Assembly: GCF_003957295.1 (NCBI RefSeq)
Contig: NZ_RQPJ01000003.1
Location: 565,135 to 629,134 of the forward strand
DNA length: 64,000 nt
DNA from: Arenibacter aquaticus
GTDB taxonomy: Bacteria > Bacteroidota > Bacteroidia > Flavobacteriales > Flavobacteriaceae
Direction of reading: 5' to 3'
Notes under the pieces: model-generated
What the model was told of the DNA's origin: nothing
The model's database searches: none
Seen by the model: the letters and a program-made list of their open reading frames with translations, nothing else
Part shown: in pieces, positions 9,084-17,366 of the stretch
Layout: every line of letters starts with the position of its first letter
Position numbering within the stretch: the first letter of the stretch is position 1
Program-made: the position numbers and the translations under genes

Positions 9084-10448
9084 TTAAAACAGATACTTAA
9101 TTCTCTTTACAATCTTTTTAGGTAGATTATAAGGCGGATAACGAAGAGGTGCATCAAACCAATTGGCTTTCTTGATGATGGACTTCTGATGTGAAAATAG
9201 GTCGAAGGATCTTTTTCCATGATAGGCACCTATTCCACTTGCACCAACCCCGCCAAATGGAAGTTTTTTATTCGTGATTTGAATTACCGTGTCATTGATA
9301 GCTCCCCCGCCAAAACTATACCTATTGATTATTTTTTTCTGGAACGCTTTACGGTTGGAGAATACATAAGTGGCCAAGGGTTTTCCATAATTGGATAAAT
9401 ACCTCTCTATATCATCTTCATTGGTGTAGGCTATTATGGGCAAAATGGGCCCAAAAATTTCGCCCCTCATCAATTTACTGTCCAATTTGGGGTTATTGAC
9501 CAATGTCGGTTCCAGATAATTATCATCATCATTACTTTTGCCACCAAAAAGAATTTCCTGGCCCTCCAACATGTCTTTTAAACCTTCAAAATGTCTTTTG
9601 CTTACCGTTCGCGAAAAATCCGGAGACTTTTCTATATTCTCTCCGTAGCACTTGATTATGTTTTGTTTTAGAGCGCCAACAAGACTGTCTTTAACGGTTT
9701 TGTGAACAAGTATATAGTCTGTAGCAATACAGGTTTGGCCTGCGTTTAAAAATTTGCCCCAAACAATTCGTTTCGCGGCCAAGTTTATAGATGCCGTTTC
9801 ATCTACTATGGTGGGATTCTTACCGCCCAGTTCCAAGGTTACCGGGGTTAGGTGTTTTGCGGCGGCTTCATATACTATTCGCCCAACTCGGGTACTTCCG
9901 GTAAAAAAAATGTAATCCCATTTCTCGGCTAATAGTTTTTGGGAAACTTCCACACCACCTTCCACCACACTAACATGTCCCGGATCAAAGACTTCATTGA
10001 TAATTTCTGAAATGATCGATGCCGTATGCGGTGTAACCTCGGAAGGTTTTACCACCACCGTATTTCCTGCCGCAATAGCCGCAATCATGGGAGCAAATGC
10101 TAATTGAAAAGGATAATTCCAGGGAGCAATGATCAACACTGCACCATAGGGCTCCTTATAAACCCAATCCGAAGATGGCCAATTTATCAAGGTTCCTGAT
10201 TTTCGTTCAGGACTGGCCCAATCGTCAATATTTTTTAATGTTAAATTCAATTCTGCCAGAACGAATTGCGTTTCAGCTGCCAAGGTCTCAAATTTTGGTT
10301 TTTTAAAATCTTGGTATATAGCTTCAGCAATATCATCTTCACGGGCCAATATTTCCTTTTGCAAACGTTTTAAAGTGTCTTTACGAAAGCTCACATTCTT
10401 GGTCTTTTTGGATGCAAAAAAATTGCCCTGTTTTACTAATACGTCCAT
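9084..10448 (-). CDS. Aldehyde dehydrogenase (class 3-like, NAD(P)-dependent)
   Basis: A complete aldehyde dehydrogenase. The frame is open to 10505, but I prefer the Met at 10448 (MDVLVKQGNFF), because class 3 family members begin close to this point. The active site is intact: TLELGGKNP holds the general-base Glu and NAGQTCIATDY holds the nucleophilic Cys. The cofactor loop FFTGSTRVGR and the C-terminal LPFGGVGASGIGAYHG block are also present. At about 454 residues it has the shorter length of ALDH3-type enzymes and no signal peptide. It would oxidise an aldehyde, perhaps a sugar-derived one such as lactaldehyde or a fatty aldehyde; the substrate is not evident. It stands alone between scarred DNA and a decayed SusCD operon. 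A fragment of a close paralogue lies at 17226-17341. Confidence 0.88.
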   Translation of the reverse strand: MDVLVKQGNFFASKKTKNVSFRKDTLKRLQKEILAREDDIAEAIYQDFKKPKFETLAAETQFVLAELNLTLKNIDDWASPERKSGTLINWPSSDWVYKEPYGAVLIIAPWNYPFQLAFAPMIAAIAAGNTVVVKPSEVTPHTASIISEIINEVFDPGHVSVVEGGVEVSQKLLAEKWDYIFFTGSTRVGRIVYEAAAKHLTPVTLELGGKNPTIVDETASINLAAKRIVWGKFLNAGQTCIATDYILVHKTVKDSLVGALKQNIIKCYGENIEKSPDFSRTVSKRHFEGLKDMLEGQEILFGGKSNDDDNYLEPTLVNNPKLDSKLMRGEIFGPILPIIAYTNEDDIERYLSNYGKPLATYVFSNRKAFQKKIINRYSFGGGAINDTVIQITNKKLPFGGVGASGIGAYHGKRSFDLFSHQKSIIKKANWFDAPLRYPPYNLPKKIVKRIKYLF

Positions 10449-10730
10449 GGGTCTTAAATTAAATAATAAATATCCCCAAACATATTCATTTGGGTATATT
10501 GTCAAAATTTTGTTCTACATATCCCTATTTGGTAACTATCCACTTCAAAAAATATAATTTTATAACTTATGAGGATTCCAAAGTCAAATGAAAGAATAGT
10601 GTTGGGGTATCATAAAAATCCTGTTCCGTATGTATCCCAAGTGCAACATTCATAGTTGATTCGGTAATTTCCTTTAAAATAACGATGTTACTCGTTTTTT
10701 AAAGCCCGGCTATACCCCCAAAATTAGACT

Positions 10731-11475
10731 TTACTTTTCGGAAAAACTGACATTAACAGGTCCTACTTGAGGATAAAGAGTGTCTATAATAAAATCGTCC
10801 TCACTTATTTCCCAGGTGGCATTGGTTACGGGGGGGGGGGTAATTTACATGGGCCAAAGGCACGTTGGCCAGGTCTGCGGAAACCGCTGTAATATTGGCA
10901 CGGTGAAAGGCACTTGCATGTATAATACACATAAGAATTTGGCTATCAACATTGATTACTTTGTAGCTACCGTCATGTACAAAGGTAAAGAAATCCTCAA
11001 AGGAAGCCCCCAACCCAACGGCTTCCAGTATGTTGTCAAAAGATGCAATTAAAAGGCCAAGTTTGTTTTCTATCAATCCTGCACCATCTTTAACTGCCGT
11101 ATATGCTCTTTTCAATTTCCAGGTTTTACCCTCTGGTATCGCCGGTCTCCCAGTAAGAAGAATATCAAGTGCTGGCAGAATAGTTACAGTTTTGGTTTCT
11201 GAGAACGTACCATTTTCGCCACTCACCATCATCTTAACATTGTATGTTCCGGGACTGGAATAAGCATATACAGGATCTTCTTCCAAACTGGTAGATCCGT
11301 CTCCAAAATCCCAAATTATGGAAGTTGCATTTTCTACGGTTCCGTTGAAGGTTACCAACGAACCCTCAACCAAAAATTGAAAATCAGAAAGAGGCAATTG
11401 CGATTTATCATCTTCACTACAATTAATCAATATCACGGTCACTAATAGTAAACTCAAAATTTTTATATTTTTCAT
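10731..11475 (-). pseudogene. PKD-domain lipoprotein (SusE-position), frameshifted at a poly-C tract
   Basis: The protein starts with a lipoprotein signal (VTVILINCSEDD, Cys about 20) followed by a PKD domain with the diagnostic WDFGDGS and SPGTYNVKMMVSG motifs, then a region with GKTWKLKRAY typical of surface lipoproteins in SusE position. Read as is, it stops at 10801 after ...HVNYPPPRNQCHLGNK. Removing one C from the 11-base C tract (- strand; 10830-10840) joins the upstream part to a 32-codon tail containing TWEISEDDFIIDTLYPQ and ending at 10731, which looks like the genuine C-terminus. The gene is therefore frameshifted, phase-variable or mis-sequenced at the homopolymer. It follows the SusC/SusD remnants, so it belonged to the same glycan-uptake operon. 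Confidence 0.7.
10830..10840. repeat. Homopolymer of 11 G (11 C on the coding strand)
   Basis: Eleven consecutive G in an AT-rich background, inside the reading frame of the PKD lipoprotein. Ten C on the coding strand would restore the full-length frame; eleven truncates and replaces the last residues. Such tracts slip during replication and are also error-prone in sequencing. Confidence 0.9.
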
Positions 11476-11498
11476 CTGATTATATTTATTGTATTGTT

Positions 11499-11872
11499 TT
11501 AGTTTCTATCCCACCATACCTTAGTGATGATCTTATTTGCACCCTGTCTTGAAATTGCTTCTTGCACGTTAGTGCTGTTTGCTCCCAATTCAAAGGAAGA
11601 GTACATAAATCTATTGGGCATAATACCATTGGTAACTCCTTTAGACAGATCCCCACTGGTTCCCACCGGTATAACAGGGTAACCTGTGTGTTGGATTTGG
11701 GGCCATCCCTCAAAATAATTGGGAGTTAGCGCCAACCACATTTGAACACAATTTGTTCCTTAGCATTCACTTCTGTCAAGTTCTCTGTAGGCGAGGCCAT
11801 AAAGTCTGTTCCGTATCATCAACCTCCCATTGGTTCAAAGATACCTCTATGCTCTCTCTAAACAGGGTGTTG
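11499..11872 (-). pseudogene. C-terminal remnant of a SusD/RagB-family lipoprotein
   Basis: About 120 codons survive, split over three frames: NTLFRESIEVSLNQWEVDDT, then [20 protein letters not shown], then [17 protein letters not shown] continuing to GIMPNRFMY and KVWWDRN with the stop at 11499-11501. The [12 protein letters not shown] and PNRFMYPSxE-like segments are characteristic of the end of SusD-like proteins, which bind glycans at the outer membrane. Two single-base frameshifts (near 11805 and 11745) and loss of the whole N-terminal part make it non-functional. It is fused directly to the truncated SusC gene upstream, so one deletion removed the SusC barrel and most of SusD. Confidence 0.8.
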
Positions 11873-12991
11873 GGCCTTAAATGGAATATTTTCCACTATG
11901 CCTTGCCCATCCTCATCGATTATAGACAATCCAAAGGATCCCTTTTCACCGCTGCCCTCAAAAGCCAAGGTGTTGGACACGGTATAACCTGTCTGATAAA
12001 ATTCCCTATAGGGGTTCCTGTTGAAGTTAGGGGAATAGGTGTCCTGCTGACCCAACCAGTTGATATAGGACTGACCTTCCATTCTGGGTCCCCAGCTCCA
12101 AGAGAAGGGGTAGTCAAGAACAGGTCTTCCATTGGCATTTATCGGTGCAAAGTCGCCAAATGCCCTGGTTCCGTACTCATTATGAAAGTCCGGGGTTAGG
12201 GAGATATCAATAAACCAAAAGGACGAATTTAAAGAAATACCAACACCATCCTTTTTAGTGCCCGACTTGGTGGTGATCAAAATTACTCCGTTCATACCCA
12301 GCGAGCCATAGGCTGCAGCCGCCCCGGCCCCTTTCAGTACACTTAAAGATTCTACGTCATCGGGATTGATGTTGTAAAGGGCGTCGCCACGGTCTACACC
12401 TCCAAATCCGCTGGCCCCGCCAGAACCATTGCTAATGGGGATACCGTCAACCACCACCAATGGTCTATTATTACCATTGATAGTAGTGATTCCTCTAAGA
12501 AGTACTCGGCTAGAACCATCGACCCCGATATTGGATTGGGTTATCTGTAGTCCCGATACTTTTCCGGAAAGGGAGTTCATGATGTTATTTTCCCTAGCTA
12601 CGTTGACTTCCTCAGAAGATACTTGGGAGACGGAATATCCAAGAGACTCCTTGTCCCTTTGGATGTTTAATGCGGTAACCACCACCTCGTCTATCTGCTC
12701 AGCATTGATATCCATGAAAACATTGGTTGTAGTTTGGTTTCCGACGGATATTTCCTGGGTAGAATACCCTATATATGAGAACTCCAGAAAATCATTATTG
12801 CCGATATTTGTCAAGGAGTAATTCCCATCGGAATCCGTTGTTGTCCCTTTCTGAGTGCCTTTGACCAATACGCTTACCCCTATAAGCGGCATATTGGTAT
12901 CTTTTTCTAGTACGTGACCGGAAATGGTTTTTTGGGCCTTGGCCGTGACAATACTACCCAAAACGGCCAATATTAGAATTAGTTTGTTCAT
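11873..12991 (-). pseudogene. N-terminal part of a SusC-family TonB-dependent receptor, truncated
   Basis: About 372 codons remain of a protein that is normally around 1000 residues. Visible in order are a signal peptide (LILAVLGSIVTAKAQ), a carboxypeptidase-D-like domain (ISGHVLEKDTNMPLIGVSV), the TonB-box region (EQIDEVVVTALNI), and the plug domain with VLLRGITTINGNNRPLVVVD and NINPDDVESLSVLKGAGAAA in substance. The first barrel strands follow. After about GIVENIPFKAQ the sequence switches to SusD C-terminal sequence and the frame closes at 11858. The outer-membrane barrel is missing, so no working transporter can form. It is the first gene of a dead SusC/SusD/PKD-lipoprotein operon. Confidence 0.85.
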
Positions 12992-13054
12992 ATGATTATA
13001 TTTGGTGGTTTAATTAGTCCATTATATACTGCATTCTTTTGGCAAGACCTTGAT

Positions 13055-14563
13055 TTAAGGCTTTAGAGCAAGAATATATTCGGCCACGGCCATTTTGGCT
13101 TCATCCGATAAATAGTCTTGTGGAGGCATTTCCGGATAACCTTCCCTTAAATTTTTTGGAGCTGTGATATAGTCTACAATACCTTGGGGGTTGCCGTTGT
13201 GAATGGCCTGGATGATATCCGTAGGTGGACCTATCAACCTAGTACCAAAAGCATGACAACCCGCACAGACCCCATAATAGGTAAGCTCACCTAGTTCTTC
13301 TTTGGAAACGGACCTTGGGGGGACAGGAGATGGGGTCATCATGGTCAATACATCCTTGGTATCGGTTATTTGTGCCGTCCCATAATGGTCCAATCCAAAG
13401 GTTCTGTATCTGTTCTTATCCCTAATAGTACTTCCAGTCCCACCTCCATAAGCAAAAATATCGGGTCCCTTGCTGTCCATTTGGGCAAGCATTATGGCCT
13501 TTATTTCACCTGTTGGGGCATTCCCATTGTTAAACATAATATTATCCAAAATAACCACCCTGTCCGGATTACCCTCAGAATTGGGATCATTGGCCTTAGG
13601 GTCGCCGGTAGCCAGATCAACAATGGTTATCCCCGTATTGTTATTTCCGGTAATTATATTATTTTCTACAATTACGTCATCGGCGGCCATTATTAATATG
13701 CCGGTACCGGGTGGAATGCCAGCTACGGTAGATCCGGGTGCGCCAAAATTTTCGTGGTTGTTGTTCACCACAAAGTTATTGCGAAGTATGACATCAAAGG
13801 TGGTCTTTATGGGCAGGCCAGGAGTCACAAAGGCTAACAATCCTCCCGTATTATTGTGTGCATAATTGTTCTCTACCAAACAGTGCCTGGAGTTTTCTAT
13901 CTCAATACCAGCCACATTATCAAATACTTCGTTATGCCGTACATCAACATTATCGCACATTCCAACGTAAATGGCCGCATCCGCAATTTTGCTCAGTACA
14001 TTATGTTCCACAAGTCCATTTTTACCATACTGTGGAAAGATTCCATAAACACCCGTATCAATAATCCAATTGTTTCGTATAATAAAATTGTTACCGGCTT
14101 GCCCCATTATGCCGTTGCCTTTGTAATTAATGATTTTAAAATTCTCTATAAGAATTCCGTTTCCAGAATACAGGAAGGCATCGTTAATTTCCTTTTTACC
14201 ATCCAAGGTTGGCCATTCTCCATTGATGACGACTCCTTGCAGGCTAATGTTGTCCTTATCTATGTACACGTTCTCCGTATACGTTCCGGGATAAACCCGA
14301 ATGAGGTCTCCGGGTTTTGACTCTTTAACCGCATTTTGAATAGAGCTGCCATTTTTAACTTCAATAATCTTCCCATTAAATTCTTCACTTGAAGCCACTC
14401 TTGTAGTATCATTGGTATGCCCTACATTTCTATACCTCATCGTGGAAGGAATGGGTACGGTCTCCACACTTTTTGGTCCAAAGAATGATTTCCCAATAAA
14501 TACACCTATACCCAAAAGTAAGACCGAGGCAATAATTTTTTTATAAGGTGATTTCTTATTCAT
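13055..14563 (-). CDS. Right-handed beta-helix protein fused to a C-terminal cytochrome c domain
   Basis: A 502-residue exported protein. Residues 10-26 form a signal or anchor helix. About residues 65-400 are parallel beta-helix repeats, rich in N-N-x-I/V turns such as IIRNNWIIDTGVYGI, VEHNVLSKI and VENNIITGNN. Near residue 435 the class I haem motif CAGCH appears in YYGVCAGCHAFG, and a late PEMPPQ supplies the probable axial Met. Beta-helices of this kind bind or cleave polysaccharides (polysaccharide lyases, epimerases, NosD/CASH proteins). A haem domain adds electron transfer. The di-haem peroxidase gene ends 28 bases upstream of its start, and both lie on the same strand. I infer a periplasmic or surface redox partner acting on a polymer or copper/haem substrate; the reaction is unknown. 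Confidence 0.85.
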   Translation of the reverse strand: MNKKSPYKKIIASVLLLGIGVFIGKSFFGPKSVETVPIPSTMRYRNVGHTNDTTRVASSEEFNGKIIEVKNGSSIQNAVKESKPGDLIRVYPGTYTENVYIDKDNISLQGVVINGEWPTLDGKKEINDAFLYSGNGILIENFKIINYKGNGIMGQAGNNFIIRNNWIIDTGVYGIFPQYGKNGLVEHNVLSKIADAAIYVGMCDNVDVRHNEVFDNVAGIEIENSRHCLVENNYAHNNTGGLLAFVTPGLPIKTTFDVILRNNFVVNNNHENFGAPGSTVAGIPPGTGILIMAADDVIVENNIITGNNNTGITIVDLATGDPKANDPNSEGNPDRVVILDNIMFNNGNAPTGEIKAIMLAQMDSKGPDIFAYGGGTGSTIRDKNRYRTFGLDHYGTAQITDTKDVLTMMTPSPVPPRSVSKEELGELTYYGVCAGCHAFGTRLIGPPTDIIQAIHNGNPQGIVDYITAPKNLREGYPEMPPQDYLSDEAKMAVAEYILALKP

Positions 14564-14591
14564 TTTTAATTTATTTTTAATTGATTATACA

Positions 14592-15782
14592 TTAAGAGGA
14601 TATGTGTAGTCCGGAAGGCAGTACCTCCGGCACTTTTGGTTTAAAGGATTCATCGGTCAAGGTTTTTAAAAAATCTACAAGGCGATCCAATTCGTAATCG
14701 GTTAAATTGGGTTCCCAAATGTGCCAATGAATCAATAAATTTTCCCCTTCGGGTACGGCATGGCCCCGTCCATCTGTATAAAATTGGACGGTTTCTCGAA
14801 GGGTTTTGAACCTTCCCGAGTGCATATAAGGGGCTGTTTGGGCTATATTTCTCAGACTTGGAACCTTAAAGGCACCTCTAAGGCTTTTGTCCTTATAAGT
14901 AACTTCCGCCCCAGGATCCAAGGGTACCCCATCTGGTTCTGGAGAGCCTATAACAGCAAATTGTTGATTTGTAAAAAGAGGTGGCGTATGGCATTCTGCA
15001 CAACGTGCCACAAACGACCTAAAAATATTGAGTCCTTCAATTTCATTTTTGTTCAAGGCGCCGTCATAGCCATGGGCATATTGATCATACTTACTGTTTA
15101 AAGAAATCAAGGAGGATTGAAAAGCTGTTAAGGACCTGGTAATTTCATGTAACAGAATGGGTTGGTCTCCGTCCCTTGTCGGAAATGCTTCCGCAAACAA
15201 TTTTCTATAATTCTCTATTCCATTGATCGTACTTAGTAAATTATCCGGTGAATTTCCCATTTCTTCTTTGGAGAACAGTGGTTCCAGCATTTGCTCCTCC
15301 AAAGTTGTGGCACGACCGTCCCAGAAGAGCTTTTTTAAATAGCCTACGTTATAAAGGGAAGGAGCCGCTCTTTTTAATCTTTGTCCATCTATTCCCATGC
15401 TAGTCGCTAATCCATCGCTCAATCCTTTATTCGGATCATGGCATGTTGCACAGGAAATAGTTTGGTCTACCGAAAGAGCGGGATCAAAAAACAAATACCT
15501 TCCCAGGTCGATCTGTTGTGGGGAAAAACCATCCCTGATCTCTGGTAAGGCCGATTTTAAACCACCTACACCTGCCTTGTTAGTAGTAGCATATTGGTTA
15601 TATAAATTTTTTGCAATACACTCATTATTTTTGTTTAGTTTAAATCCGGGAGGACAAGTACTTTTTAAAAGTGGAACGGGATAATATGTAGCAGGATTCT
15701 CTCCCGAAAAAAAAGCCCATGCTAAGATTACTACAATCACCAGGAGTAGAATAGCTTTTAAAATGTCCCTACTTATTACCAT
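14592..15782 (-). CDS. Di-haem cytochrome c peroxidase (CCP/MauG family)
   Basis: A 396-residue protein with an N-terminal membrane helix (about residues 9-25) and two haem-binding motifs: CATCH at 111-115 and CAECH at 261-265. The surrounding segments LGRYLFFDPALS, FWDGRATTLEEQ, PLFTNQQFAVIG and KVPSLRNIAQTAPYMHSGRF are typical of the bacterial CCP/MauG family. Members reduce hydrogen peroxide or, as in MauG, oxidise a partner protein. It could exchange electrons with the beta-helix/cytochrome c protein encoded directly downstream. Between the membrane anchor and the catalytic part lies a Cys pair (CPPGFKLNKNNEC), probably a disulfide. Neither the substrate nor the electron donor is visible here. 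Confidence 0.9.
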   Translation of the reverse strand: MVISRDILKAILLLVIVVILAWAFFSGENPATYYPVPLLKSTCPPGFKLNKNNECIAKNLYNQYATTNKAGVGGLKSALPEIRDGFSPQQIDLGRYLFFDPALSVDQTISCATCHDPNKGLSDGLATSMGIDGQRLKRAAPSLYNVGYLKKLFWDGRATTLEEQMLEPLFSKEEMGNSPDNLLSTINGIENYRKLFAEAFPTRDGDQPILLHEITRSLTAFQSSLISLNSKYDQYAHGYDGALNKNEIEGLNIFRSFVARCAECHTPPLFTNQQFAVIGSPEPDGVPLDPGAEVTYKDKSLRGAFKVPSLRNIAQTAPYMHSGRFKTLRETVQFYTDGRGHAVPEGENLLIHWHIWEPNLTDYELDRLVDFLKTLTDESFKPKVPEVLPSGLHISS

Positions 15783-16009
15783 CTGTTAATTATTATTTTG
15801 TACCCTATAGGTGCACTTGTACAAGTGCCTTTCCTCCCAGGGTCGAAGCCGTGTGTTGAATCCTCTAAATCCCACAACTAGATATGATCAGATGAGGATT
15901 ACCTTGTTTATAGGTTTAGCCAAATGCACCATGTGGCACAAATTAGCAATGGTGCTTCAACTAACTATTAAATTTGTAATACTTTGTGATGAAATATCCC
16001 TATTTGGGA

Positions 16010-16861
16010 TTAATGGGGCACTTTTAACGCCAAGGCTTCTTCAAATTGGTCCTTGTAACCTAGGGATACAGGTATTATTTCTTCTGGGGCATGCTGCACC
16101 CGTATATTGTAGCCTTTTCTTGTTTTCTTAATAGATGAAATCATGTTGGTATTGACCATATATGATCTGTGTACCCTTAGTACACTTGAACCTTTTAATT
16201 TTACTTCGATTCCTTTTAGACTCATGCGTACAAGTTCCTTTGATAATATATCTCCTTTTAGATAATAGATATCTACATAGTTCCCGGAGGATCTCACAAA
16301 AAGCAAATGATTCGAATTAATTGCCAAAACTGCCTTGTTATTCTCTGCGATGATGGTCAGGAGTTTATTGTCAATTCCCGGTTCAATCGAAGCATTGTAG
16401 CGAGCTACGTCCTGATAATTGGAAAGCTTATGTCTATAAGCCAAAAACCAAACAAACAAGAAGTAAGGTCCTATAATTATTAAACATACGAATTTAAGCG
16501 TATCAAGATATTCATGGACCCGTTCTTTAAATGTTGGGAATAGAGGACCATAAACAAGATAAACAAAGAAGGTAATCACAAATAATTCTCCAATTATCCA
16601 AATGAATAAATGATACAGCCTAAATTTTCTGACTCCCAAAATGTTACGCAGTGGAAATTGGCTTACCAGCATTACAACCGTACCAATCCCAACATAGCCT
16701 AAAATACTGCCGCCCCATTCTATCATATTGAAAGGGTTATAGACAACTAAAAAAATTAAAGTAAATACAGCTAAAAAAGCGACGAGCATCGCCTTGTTCC
16801 TAGAAGAATTCAGATAAGGAGCTTCTCTCTGTAAGATATCAATTACTGCTTTCATAAACAT
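16010..16861 (-). CDS. Membrane-bound LytTR-family transcriptional regulator
   Basis: A 283-residue protein with four predicted membrane helices in the first about 140 residues (AMLVAFLAVFTLIFLVV, a YVGIGTVVMLVS segment, LFVITFFVYLVYG and FVCLIIIGPYFLFVWFLAY). A LytTR DNA-binding domain follows at about 180-280 (LFVRSSGNYVDIYYL, LRVHRSYMVN, YNIRVQ and IPVSLGYKDQFEEA). There is no receiver domain, so it is not a classic response regulator. The membrane part probably senses something in the envelope. It lies about 230 bases upstream of the peroxidase/beta-helix pair on the same strand and is the obvious candidate regulator for them. Confidence 0.88.
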   Translation of the reverse strand: MFMKAVIDILQREAPYLNSSRNKAMLVAFLAVFTLIFLVVYNPFNMIEWGGSILGYVGIGTVVMLVSQFPLRNILGVRKFRLYHLFIWIIGELFVITFFVYLVYGPLFPTFKERVHEYLDTLKFVCLIIIGPYFLFVWFLAYRHKLSNYQDVARYNASIEPGIDNKLLTIIAENNKAVLAINSNHLLFVRSSGNYVDIYYLKGDILSKELVRMSLKGIEVKLKGSSVLRVHRSYMVNTNMISSIKKTRKGYNIRVQHAPEEIIPVSLGYKDQFEEALALKVPH

Positions 16862-17225
16862 TCAAATGCGCTTTAACATAACGCATTTTAAATATAAAAA
16901 CAATTTTGATGAATACTTATATAATACCTTAATTGTTGTCTTACCATATTCTTTCTGTAATCTATAATAATGAATTTAAATGATGGACAGGCTTGAAAAA
17001 TTACACGGAACACTAAAATAAAAGGTATATTAGAAACTAAATCTAAAGAAAGTCATGTTTTTAAGAAAGGCTGAGAAAAGACCACTTCTATTATTTCTCC
17101 CTAAATACTCGTATCCGCATGGCACACTATTATAAAGAATAGTAATATTGATAAAGCCTATTGAACATAATTATGAACTCATCAAGTAGGCACGCCATTG
17201 TTATTGGGATAGTCTCTATTGTTTT
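16862..17225. other. Intergenic region with no gene found
   Basis: AT-rich stretch upstream of the LytTR gene, probably holding its promoter. No coding sequence, RNA gene or clear repeat was recognised. Confidence 0.4.
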
Positions 17226-17341
17226 TTAAGAAAAAAGATCAATAGCTCTTTTATCGTGATTGGCTCCTAAATCACTTGCCCTAACTCCCCCAAAAGGAAG
17301 ATTCTTAATGGTAATTTGAATCACTTCTTCCTAGGAATTAA
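17226..17341 (-). pseudogene. Fragment of an aldehyde dehydrogenase C-terminus
   Basis: Read on the - strand this gives EEVIQITIKNLPFGGVRASD, then LGANHDKRAIDLFS and a stop at 17226. It lines up with VIQITNKKLPFGGVGASGIG...KRSFDLFSHQK of the intact aldehyde dehydrogenase at 9084-10448. An in-frame stop precedes it and the rest is missing. Conserved Gly residues are changed (FGGVRAS for FGGVGAS), as expected for a decaying copy. It marks a deletion or recombination endpoint at the edge of the GH2-containing locus. Confidence 0.7.
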
Positions 17342-17366
17342 CTATTGCTGATCCTCATTAATCATT

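Noticed and set aside
13470-13865. A 131-codon + strand frame opposite the beta-helix gene
   Set aside because: The opposite strand encodes unmistakable beta-helix repeats; repetitive Asn/Ile codons create long antisense frames.
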